A stretch of 64,000 nucleotides of DNA, taken from assembly GCA_956465555.1 (NCBI GenBank), contig OY101116.1, positions 2,852,001-2,916,000 of the forward strand, written 5' to 3'. Of this stretch, positions 52,058-61,144 are shown piece after piece; within the stretch, counting starts at the first letter, position 1; each line of letters opens with the position of its first letter. The stretch comes from Nitzschia sp. pyKryTriq1 (taxonomy: Eukaryota; Bacillariophyta; Bacillariophyceae; Bacillariales; Bacillariaceae). The notes under the pieces were generated by a model. It was given only the letters and a program-made list of their open reading frames with translations. It did no database searches and was not told the DNA's origin. The position numbers and the translations under genes were made by a program.

Positions 52058-53806
52058 ATGAAGCTCCTACAAAATCTTTTGCTGTCATGCTTGACGCTGG
52101 GCATGGTGGTGGTATCGGCGCATAGTACTCGTAGTTCGGTTCGAGAGGAATTTGTCGCCAGAATGGACGCCGCCACAACCAAGAGGAAAAGGGATTCTCG
52201 TGTAACGGCAAAGTTGATGGAGTTGGCAACCCCCCTTGATGCTCCTCCTCGTTTCATGGAAGAATACCAAGATTTTGCAATCAACATCACTGAGTATGCT
52301 CTCCGATATATCGGATGCCAGAACGTTCATCAATATTCTGACAATCTGGCCCAGGACGAAGACTCGGAGACTGTTCTGGGGATGAACCGCTTTGTGATTG
52401 TCCGCCTCTGCCCCAAAGACGAATGCTCCAACTACCATCACTATGGGTGCAACACTGGTTTTGGCGACTATCTCATTCGAATGGAAGATTATTTGGAGAC
52501 GATGGCGGCTGATTTTTTCTCGGAGTACCAAGAATATTGTGAGACGTGCTACTACTGCATGAAAAAGTCGTCAGGGCAGCAGCAACAACAACAAGGAGAC
52601 GACGCGGCGGGTGACGATGCGGCGGCAGCAGCAGGGGACGATGCAAACGCAAATGCCAATGCCAATGCTGGAGACGACGCGGCAGGTGATGACGCGGCAG
52701 CAGGAGACGATGCAAATGCCAACAATGGTGGACGTCTGTTGGAACAAACCGACGATTACTATTACAAGGGCGCCGACTTTTACAATGATATGGGCGACGA
52801 TGCAGCTGGAAACAATAATCAAAACGATGACTGCGCAAACTACTACGACGCTTGCAGTGATTTCCGAACCGCCTGCAAGGACTACTCGCAGTATGCCACT
52901 GACATGGAGAGTTACTTCCAGTGCTCGGAATTCCAAGTCGGCGACAATGTCGGCTACCTCGGGCCTCATTGCAGAAGCGACGGAAAAACTATTGGTATTG
53001 GACTCTACAAAGATGAATACTGCAATGAGTACAACTCTGACATGCTCGACCTAGGATCTATGCTGGGCATCGAAGTGAGCGATGAGCACCTCAAGGCCTA
53101 CTACTCGGAGCAATGCATCTCCTGTTTGGCATCGGTAAGTTCGCAGCAATATCATGGCTGAGGCACAGGCACTGTTGTGTATCACATCTAGCATATCTAA
53201 CTTCAATATCATTTCTTCGGTCACTCCTATGTTCGAAGGAGGGTTACGATTTGGATCAAGGCGAAGACGGAGTGGTAACAACCATCTGCGGGGAACTCTA
53301 TGGAATGAGTGCGAAATGCAATAGGTACATGGGAAACGAGGCAGATTATGCGGTAAGTTTATCGTAGACTACCATGATCCTGTGCAGTACAAAGGAAAGA
53401 ATGCGGCAATCCTCTTACACCCCCTCCCCTTCAGTCCTATGTCCAAGAAGAAAACGAGCAAGATGTTTGTACATTCATTTCCAACTTGATCACAAACAGC
53501 TACGACGAGTACGGCCACATCTATTTGGAACACGACCCATGGCAAGTATTCAACGATATTATGGCTACAACTAAATTCCAAAAATACGTCCTTTCGTTTT
53601 CGGTCTTTTTGGTTGCGGGACTACTGGGCTACGCTTGGTACTTGCACCGGAAAATAAGCAGATCCAAGTACGCTTGGCACCCCAAGGGGCGACGTTCTCA
53701 CCGCAACGGTCAACCCAGTATGATGGAACGGATGCATTCCGGAATCATCCAAGGTAGATCGCGAAGTGGAGGCCCTGATCTCCAGGGAGGAGCTGTATTC
53801 GCATAG
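52058..53806 (+). CDS. Cysteine-rich single-pass membrane protein with low-complexity D/A/N region (family member A)
   Basis: Three exons: 52058-53134, 53239-53352, 53435-53806 (introns 104 and 82 nt, all phase 0); 520 aa. Signal peptide (MKLLQNLLLSCLTLGMVVVSA). First Cys domain: RYIGCQNVHQY, FVIVRLCPKDECSNYHHYGCN, GDYLIRMEDYLE, YCETCYYC. Then a low-complexity block of GDDAA and NANANA repeats and an RLL (RXL) site in GGRLLEQ. Second Cys domain: CANYYDACSDF, YLGPHCRSDGKTIGIGLYKDE, EQCISC. Exons 2-3 add GVVTTICGELYGMSAKCNRYM and CTFISNLITNSYDEYG, one membrane helix (VLSFSVFLVAGLLGYAWYL), and a basic tail with HSGIIQGRSRSGG. It shares domain order, Cys spacing and tail motif with the genes at 57775 and 61145. 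Layout recalls diatom cell-wall/silica-vesicle membrane proteins; function not known. Confidence 0.8.
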
Positions 53807-54158
53807 ATCATGATGTTAATGATTCAGTCATTCATCCATTCACCACCACGATCGCTGGCGGCAACCACGGCGACATCATGATCATGCTCACGGACCTTGT
53901 AATACTACTATCATCGTCGAATGATTCAAATTCAATAGCACAGTATTCATTTTCTTACTCACGTACATCGCTAGATTACGGCCAATACACTCTAGGCGTG
54001 TTTCTCGTTCTATAATCATATACTACTATACGGGGACTACACGCTGTACAGTATCAAGAACGAGGGCGACGAAACTTGTTCATTAATAACAGCAGTAGGA
54101 GCGGCACATGGTGTGATAGTAATGTGCTGTGCTGTGCTGTGTGCTGTACTGGTAGTAG
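53807..54158. other. Intergenic region
   Basis: Between family member A and the copia LTR. Contains a GTGCTGTGCTGTGCTGTGTGCTGT run near 54124-54147. No gene seen. Confidence 0.6.
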
Positions 54159-55012
54159 TGTCAACTGACTCTGAAATCAATCTAATACAATATAAAATTG
54201 ATAGAATGAAAAGAGTGAGCTATTTGATATTATTGTTGTTGATTGGAATGTGGTTGAGAAGCTTTTCGGTTGAGAAGCTTTTTGAATTGAGAAGCTTTTT
54301 GTATGTTACGAGTGAGAAGCTTTTGTTCGAGTTGGTTCGAGTGAGTGAAGTGAAGTGAGTCGTGTGAGTCGCGTGTAGAATTCGTTTGACACCTTCCCCT
54401 GATCATCGATTCCAGGGATGATCATAAGCGAGAAAACGAATGTTAGTTGTAGTGTCCCATGAGGCGACGAGAGTGGCGAGTGTGAAGGACCCAGCCGAGA
54501 GGTTTTGTGAGGTCATCGGAGGGATTAATGATACCAGGAATGTACCGCATAACAATGTGTCCAGAGTCTTTCCAATCTTGGATGGCAAAGAATTGAATAA
54601 GAATGTGGCGAGAACGGTCGGTAGGGACGCGAGCATTGATCATTTTGATGGCACTTTGATTATCGCAGTAAATGGGGGTGGGTGTGGTTTGTGGGAAGCC
54701 GAGTTCGGTGAGGATGGAACGGAGGTAACGGGCGTGTTTGGCAGCGCTGACGGCGGCATAAAACTCTGCTTTGGTAGAACTTGTAGCGGTGGTTGATTGA
54801 GTCTTGCACTTATAGGAGACACAGCCACCAGCGAGGGCACTTTTTCGCTGCTTTACGATAGTAGTATAGTGGCTGGGATAGTATACTAGGAGTGAGGATG
54901 TCGTCCTCGTGGGCCCCCCTTCTTGTTGGAACATCATCGCAAGCCCGTCTAGATACTTGTTGACTACTCCTGCTGGTGACAAATGAGTTTTTAAACTACT
55001 AGAACTCAGCAC
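54159..55012 (-). mobile_element. Ty1/copia 3' fragment: truncated RNase H, polypurine tract and LTR
   Basis: On the minus strand 55012-54443 encodes the C-terminal part of copia RNase H: KCKTQSTTATSSTKAEFYAA (catalytic Glu), IYCDNQSAIKMI (catalytic Asp), RSRHI, and the ending NPSDDLTKPL...RRLMGHY. The first RNase H Asp segment and everything 5' (gag, integrase, RT) are missing. After the stop there is AGGGGAAGG (polypurine tract) directly followed by a candidate LTR whose ends are TGTCAA and TTGACA (54391-54159, 233 bp). The LTR holds four copies of a GAGAAGCTTTT unit (54255-54325). This is a 5'-truncated element. Confidence 0.8.
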
Positions 55013-55534
55013 ACCATGTAGTAGTAGTAGTGCTAATGGTCGTCGTCCTCGTCGTAGTAGCTAATAGTAACATTAAGAAGGACTTGTCCTCGTTCGATAG
55101 CTAGTAGTACTAGTAGTAGTACTATTACCAGTACTCTACTACTACTCGTCAAGGTAGGAGTAACTAAATTCGACAGTGCACTTTTTCGCTGCCTTACGAT
55201 ATAGTACTCTAGTAGAGTATCTGTCCCCCCCCCCCCCCCGGACTCCTACCCCAAGAGGTACGGGTACAGTAATATGGCAAGCCCTTGGGTGTATGGGCCT
55301 ATGCGCGTGTGCGCTGATTCTTCCATATTTGAGCAAATACCAGAAGGACAGACGGTGTTTCAGCTCAGTTTTCTCCCGGCTCGCGAGCGGAGCTCTCCAC
55401 TGAGGGGGCTCCTTCTCGCTTCGGTCTGCCCGCCCATCCTCCCTTTGGAAGAAAGATACTATCAGTAGCTCAGTGATACTGTACAGTATTGGCAATGGCG
55501 TCATTTACCACTCGCCGTGCCTCCCGAGACTTTT
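55013..55534. other. Gene-free spacer with poly-C tract
   Basis: Between the copia fragment and the TIR element. Has CTAGTAG-type repeats, a 15-nt C run (55225-55239), and a 25-bp near-repeat of 54837-54861 (GCACTTTTTCGCTGC..TTACGATA) at 55178. No gene supported. Confidence 0.6.
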
Positions 55535-56223
55535 GAGTCTATGTTGGACAGATCGCGCGGTGGGTACCCCCCCGGATGGCCGGCTCGGAAACAATATATT
55601 ATATCCATATTCGAATTTATATATAACGGAGAGGTCTCTTCAGAATAGTTCGTATGTTGAGGCGATATCTTGCCAAATTCTGCACATGCATCGACCGCGT
55701 CGACGATCGACAATGATACAATACAACAAACATAACCTGACGGGGTAAGCTTCAGTATTTCATAGTTGACTTGGTGAAAGAATGTGTATCTTGCGAAAAC
55801 ACTAACCAGTTCGATGTTTGCAGGTACGACTTGAGGATGAGATGCAGAGAGAGCACCGAAAATATGACGCAATTGGTGGGTGGAAACGCATTTGCGACGT
55901 GCCAAAGTGTTTCTGATCGCTCGCATCTGCAAATGAGACGTCTGGAGCCTTTTCAACTTTGACAAACTGCAAATGCCATACAACAGAGGTACGTCGCGTA
56001 CTATAGTGCCATCCCCGTTGTCAAGTACTATGTCTCTCACGCCGCTCGCTCCTTTTGTTCTTGTAGCTTGTTGTTTTCCAGAAGACTCCGGTCGTTCTAG
56101 ACGGGACAGAAGTTCCGTCGGAACAAGGGCCCGTTCTGTCCGGACAAAGGAGACCACATCAAAAGGGAATTGCCACTCCGGATGGTTCTGTTTGAAGTCT
56201 CGGTGGAAGAGATCTACCCATCC
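55501..56223 (-). pseudogene. In-frame downstream ORF of the TIR element (after TAA)
   Basis: This frame continues directly, in the same phase, from the TAA at 56226-56224 that ends the ORF above it. It starts GWVDLFHRDFKQNHPEWQFP and stays open for 240 codons without an ATG in its first part. The last codons run through the left TIR and past the element's edge, so the extreme C-terminus is not meaningful. Either the TAA is a disabling mutation, it is read through, or an intron removes it. No family recognised. Confidence 0.4.
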
Positions 56224-56856
56224 TTAAAAGTCGGTCGGCGCAGAGGAGGAGTCGTCGGGAGATGGGGACACCGTCGCTTGTTTGCTGGATGGTTCTTTAT
56301 TTGGTATTGGCGTCGCATCAGGACATGGCTTCTTGTCGCCAGTAGTCGCCTGTGCATTTCGTTTCCTTTTGAGAAGTTTCTTTGATGATGATTCTTGCTC
56401 GGTGTTGTCGTTCTGGGAATTCGAAGGCTTCTTTGTTGCGAGCGGCTCCCGTTTCAGGTGGCGACGGCTCGGACGATCTGGGTTGTCCCAGATCGCCTGC
56501 CAAAATGCTGTATCGCTCGGGATGTCGGGCGGGGAAGTGGTCCTCGTGAAGTAGTAGAATCGAATGGTCTTGCCTTTGGAACCAACTTGTATCTTGTTGC
56601 GCGCCCGAACGATCTTCACTTTTGTCTCAGGAATAGAGTAGGCATCTTCAACGAAGTCAAGCTTTTTGCCAATAGCTTTAGAAAATATAGACATCGATAG
56701 TTGGTCTTTAGTACCACCAGTACTATTTTCTCGCAGATAGCGGCAGCAATCTTCGTCAACATGCCATTGTCCTTGTATGTCAGCGTCCTGGGCCGCCAAC
56801 AAGAATGCGGCGCACGCGTCGTCTAGCGACCATGCCTTGTTATTGGTCGATTTCAT
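56224..56856 (-). CDS. ORF of unknown function in the TIR element
   Basis: 210 aa from ATG 56856 (MKSTNNKAWSLDDACAAFLL). The N-terminal 120 residues look globular (helical start, then a mixed region with FYYFTRTTSPPDIPSDTAFW). The C-terminal 90 are charged and disordered with a basic KKLLKRKRNAQ tract that could be an NLS. It ends at TAA 56224, immediately followed in frame by another long open stretch. It is the only candidate protein of the element. I do not recognise a transposase or DNA-binding family. Confidence 0.45.
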   Translation of the reverse strand: MKSTNNKAWSLDDACAAFLLAAQDADIQGQWHVDEDCCRYLRENSTGGTKDQLSMSIFSKAIGKKLDFVEDAYSIPETKVKIVRARNKIQVGSKGKTIRFYYFTRTTSPPDIPSDTAFWQAIWDNPDRPSRRHLKREPLATKKPSNSQNDNTEQESSSKKLLKRKRNAQATTGDKKPCPDATPIPNKEPSSKQATVSPSPDDSSSAPTDF

Positions 56857-56869
56857 CACACACAGCAGC

Positions 56870-56944
56870 CAGTGTCTAAACTCCTTTTGCAGGAGTGCTC
56901 CTATGGTTATGATGAAGGAGCACCTCGAATTAGTTTAGACACTG
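56870..56944. repeat. 75-bp hairpin inside the TIR element
   Basis: CAGTGTCTAAACT (56870-56882) pairs exactly with AGTTTAGACACTG (56932-56944). A second, inner pair GTGCTCCT/AGGAGCAC (56895-56902 and 56916-56923) extends the stem. AGC flanks both sides. It may be a nested miniature element or a 5'-UTR structure for the ORF at 56856. Confidence 0.8.
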
Positions 56945-57182
56945 AGCCTTATTGATGAAGTAGTGTTGACAAAGCTACTGAAAGAGAGATGGAGGGAGGT
57001 TTGTTTTGTTCTTCGATGATGGCATCGTCGCGAGCAATGATCATTGTTCGTGAGTGAATCACTAGTGAATGCGCCTGCCAGCTGCCTCAAGAAATTTGGG
57101 CGCGCAGATTTTATATTTATATACGTGTCTGAAGTAAAATCAATGTTGGGTACCCACCGCGCGATCTGTCCAACATAGAGTC

Positions 57183-57774
57183 TGGATCCCGTTGGCCGTA
57201 TGGTAGGCAGGGTGGTACCGGTACTCGTACCGGTAGGTATTTACCCTTGCGTAGGGATAGCATAGAAAGAGTCGAATCAGTCGTTGTTCTCGTCTAATTT
57301 TTTGTTTAAATAAATCTAAATAAATAAGAGAGCGACGTCCGGCTCGCCATTGTGAGAAGAATTGGGCATATGCAGAACCGTTGAACTTGAAGAAATTAGT
57401 ACCAAAGCTACGCTATCCTACGAAGATACATTTCAGCGGCGCCGAAATTATGATTACATAGCAGAGATTCTCTATGACACGAGTTCAATTCCCATAACAG
57501 TATATTCAGTAATGAATACATATAAACCGAATGCGACATGTCCAATGCACGGGCAGTCTCCAGATCGCTCATAGTATTCAATCCCATCGCGCGCCTGCCT
57601 CACTATAAATAGGGGATACTAAGCGATCTCATCGCCAACTTCCACAATTTGAATTGGGGACACCGGCGTGGCGACCGCCGGCATCAAGCCGATAGATCCT
57701 TGAGTTCATAATTTCCTTCGTATCACATCCTCACGGTGGTTCAGAACATTATAAAAGGAATCATCATCATCACC
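57183..57774. promoter_or_regulatory. Upstream region of family member B with TATA-like box
   Basis: CTATAAATAGG at 57603-57613 is a good TATA-box match about 165 bp before ATG 57775. A GTACCGGTACTCGTACCGGTAGG cluster lies near 57214-57237. A 70-codon open frame (57362-57574) has no ATG at its start and no known relative. Confidence 0.4.
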
Positions 57775-59842
57775 ATGAAGCTCTCCATCGGTGCCTTCAC
57801 CCTCTCCATGCTCCTCGGAGCCAGTGCTCATATGGATGACATCCGAGCCAAGCGTCGTTTGACCAAGTCCTTCATGGAAGCCATGAAGGAGCCCACCATC
57901 GCTGCTGCGCGCAAAAAGGGACAGGCCCAGAAGCTTCGCAAGCTCCACGAGAACCTCGCCAAGGCCTCCCGAGACCTGTCGTCCTACAGCAGCTACTACC
58001 AGAACGGTAATGCCAACGCCAACCAGAACGCCAACCAAAACGCCAACAACGGTAACAACTACTACGCACAGTACGGCCAGGAGAACGGTGTTTACACCGG
58101 GTACTACCAGAACGGAGTTTACTACCCTTGGGAAGAAGCTCCTTTCGACATGACCTCGCGTGCTTTCAAGTACTCTGGTTGCGCTGCCATCAAGACCTAC
58201 GATTCGGACCGTGGCTACAGCAACGGAAACCCCATGGTCATGGACACCTACGCTGTCTTCCGTCTGTGCCCCGCCGACAAGTGCAACGACTACTCCATGA
58301 CTGGATGCTCCAAGAACTACGGAGAGTACGCCGTCGAGATGAAGACCTACTTGGCTTACATCCTTGACTACTATGATGACCGCTTCGAAGAGTACTGCGA
58401 CTACTGTGAGCCCTGTGATTGGGAGTACCAAGCCACCGTGAAGACGGACTTGAGCACTTGCTACTCCAACCAAGCTAAATACGCGTACCAGTACTCGATA
58501 GACAGTGGAAACACTGCCCAGTACAGTCAAAACCAGCAACAACAACAAAACTCCAACGGTTGGAGCTGGAGCTGGGGTGGCAACAAGAACAACAACGCCA
58601 ACAGCGCCAGTTCTAGTTCTAGTTCCGGCAACGTAGCCTCCTCCAGCAGCGGCTACAACTACCAGCAGTACTACAGCAAGAACAACGGAAACCGTGAGTT
58701 GGAGAACAACAACCAGTACGACAACCAGGCACAAGGAACCTACGGATACTACGACCCCAATACCGGCGAGTGGGTTGAAACCGAAGATGCTGAGACGGCT
58801 GAATACGGAGAGGGATATGCTAACTACAAGCCCGGACAGACCGAAACCTGTGCTGATGGTTCTACCTGCGACGTCTGTAGCTACAAGATGGAACAGATGT
58901 ACAGTTACTGTGATTCCTATACTTGCGGTGACTACTACACCTTCTGCTCTGATTTGTACGGAGAACAAGATGATGACTTCGACCCCATGGACTACCTCGA
59001 GTGCCAAGGTTACGTCAACGAAATGGGCCAGCAATACTACATTGGTCCTCACTGCGGTTCCGATCACTACACCATTTCCCTTGGAGTCTTCAGTGATGAA
59101 AACTGCCTCAAGTACATGGGAGACGATATTTCTCTTGCCTCTGTTCTCGGTTACACCTACTCCGACCAAGACATCTTCAAGCTTCCCAAGCAGTGCATCT
59201 CGTGCGATGGCTCTGTGACAAGTGATGGAGAGGTGAGTCTTACTTTTGCTCTTCTCCTTTTGTTCTTGCCTTCACCTGTCGCTCACCATTTTGATTCGTC
59301 TTTTTCCTTCACAGTTGCAATATGAAGAATACAACCAGAACCAACAGGGTGTCTACGGAGATTACGTTTCTTCTCCCGAAAGTACCCAGGATGGTGTCGT
59401 CGCTATGTGCCTTGCCCTTTACTCTGGAAGTGCTCAGTGCAACATGAACATGAACAACTTTGAACAAATCTCTCGTTACATGAGCCAATACGAACTTGAC
59501 CAAGAATCCCGTTACTGCGCCTTCATCGAGAACATCATCTTTGGTGCTTACGACGAAAGTGGAGAGATCTTATTGAGGCCTGAACAATTCAACTTCAATG
59601 ACTGGAAGAACCCTCATCAGTACAAGAAGTTGAAGATGCCTGTTAGCCAAGCCGTCGGTCTTGCCTTCAGCATCGTCCTTTGCGTTGCTCTCTTGGCCGT
59701 TGCTGCTGTCACCAACCGTTCGCTCACCCGTGACTCAACTCCCTGGAAGCCTTCGCGTGCCGATATGGCCCTTGCTCGACAAAACTCGGGCATCCTTATG
59801 GGACGTTCCCGCTCTGGACCGGGTGCCGCTCCTCTTATCTAA
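57775..59842 (+). CDS. Cysteine-rich single-pass membrane protein, N/Q/S/Y-rich (family member B)
   Basis: Two exons: 57775-59232 and 59315-59842 (intron 82 nt, phase 0); 661 aa. ATG 57775 has context CACCATGAAG. Signal peptide (MKLSIGAFTLSMLLGASA), then DDIRAKRRL (RXL at residues 27-29) and a helical segment. An N/Y-rich spacer leads to Cys domain 1: AFKYSGCAAIKTYDSDRGYS, VFRLCPADKCNDYSMTGCS, YCDYCEPCDW. A long low-complexity block follows (SQNQQQQQNSNGWSWSWGGN, poly-Ser, Y/Q) with a second RXL in NRELE. Cys domain 2: CDVCSYKMEQMYSYCDSYTC, YIGPHCGSDHYTISLGVFSD, QCISC. Exon 2: ALYSGSAQCNMNMNNFEQIS, RYCAFIENII, PEQFNFNDWKNP, a membrane helix (AFSIVLCVALLAVAAV) and a tail with NSGILMGRSRSGPG. 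Strong codon bias compared with member A suggests high expression. Confidence 0.85.
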
Positions 59843-61144
59843 ATAATTGAATATTCGATGCGTCTGTCGCATCTGTTGGAATATTTTTGATGAGAGAGTG
59901 TCGCTTGGACACTTTGTGAACTTATATATATATGATGATGAACTAGGAAGAAAGTTGTAAATTTCGTACAATACTAATGATAATATAAAACAACATTGCA
60001 TTGTTTTCTCTTTTTCATCGTTTGAACATCTTCTTCGTCTCTCTTTATCTTCTATCATCATGCACGATATGTTGTACCGGTATTGTCTTCTCATACCTTT
60101 TAATAACGGTATCCATCTCGACTGGACCGACCTACTGTACCAGTGCTGTATGTTGTTGCTTGGTGCTCCTGGTTCACACTATCGTCGATTTAAACGAATG
60201 AGGAGATGATCTTTCTTCATCGTCAGAAAGGTACCGGTAGGCGCATCACTTCTACCAGTACTACTACTACTCCGACGTTCTGTACTATCTTTACCAAGAC
60301 ACTAATACTCGAGGGTAAAGTATGTCAACAGCAAGCAAGTATATACGGTACATCATGACTACCCGGAGCGCTTGCCTAATTTTCATTTCCCCTTCCCTAC
60401 TGTATACCCAAATGGTGTGGCATCCCGCAGTGTGCGAGTATGCACTCATATGAGGATGATAATATTATAATTAATGATACTTTACTACTTCCTGTACCCT
60501 CTGTCGCGTCGCAGTCACTGGCATGTCGATGATGATGATTCATCGATGATATCCTCTCAACTAGTACCGTACCGGTACTGTACCGGTAGAGAGTAGAGTG
60601 ACGACATCCTCCTTTGTCCTTCTCACCGACCGCACGATGCTTGCAGTTGAAAAAGTGATTGCCCATAGGCCGACAGGCTCGACCTGGTACTGTATTATTG
60701 ACTACTGATAAGAGCAGTACGTACTTGTACGACACCCAGTACCAGTACTAGTACCGGTACCTGCTGGCAAGCTGTCGTGCTGGCGCTAGCTGTCTGTACC
60801 GGTACCTGTACAGTACCTACAGTACGGTATTCCAAAGGCGTGGCATGATTTGTCTGTGAAAAGAGCTTGTCGCCAAAAACAACACTTTCGGAAATAGCGA
60901 TGTTATTTACTTCATTCTTGTATATCATCAAAACTGATTAGCGTTAAAATAGCGTTTCATATCTGGAATACTTAAAAACCGACTGTTGTGACCGCCTTGG
61001 AAGCGTCCGGTGACCCCTTGCCTTCACATTATTCGACGATCGCCAACTCGAGACTGAGGACCGAAAATTCGAATTACTTGTACCGGAGAGAAAGCGAACA
61101 AGCCAACTTGTCCTCATTGGCAACTATTGTTTCGCCTATCGACC
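59843..61144. other. Intergenic region between family members B and C
   Basis: 1.3 kb without a gene; dense TACCGGTAC clusters at 60565-60595 and 60725-60830, and AT-rich stretches near 59910-60000. No TATA box as clear as that of member B. Confidence 0.55.

Larger units (their letters stand above)
55535..57182. mobile_element. TIR DNA element, perfect 30-bp terminal inverted repeats, 5-bp target duplication
   Basis: 55540-55569 (begins TATGTTGGACAGATCGCGCG, ends GGGTACCC) is the exact reverse complement of 57148-57177, 30 of 30 positions. The five bases just outside are GAGTC on both sides (55535-55539 and 57178-57182), as expected of a target-site duplication. The 1,638-bp element carries one long minus-strand reading frame interrupted by a single TAA (56856-56224, then on to 55501), and a 75-bp hairpin 14 bp upstream of its ATG. 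No DDE-transposase motif is recognised. The exact repeats suggest recent movement, but the superfamily is unknown to me. Confidence 0.85.

Noticed and set aside
57430-57510. tRNA-like GTTCAATTCCC stretch
   Set aside because: No acceptor stem or anticodon arm can be folded around it.
57706-59169. Long minus-strand ORF (487 codons) opposite family member B
   Set aside because: It is the antisense of a strongly codon-biased coding exon. Its Val/Leu-rich sequence is the mirror of the N/Q/Y/D codons of the sense gene, and it has no start context or known motif.
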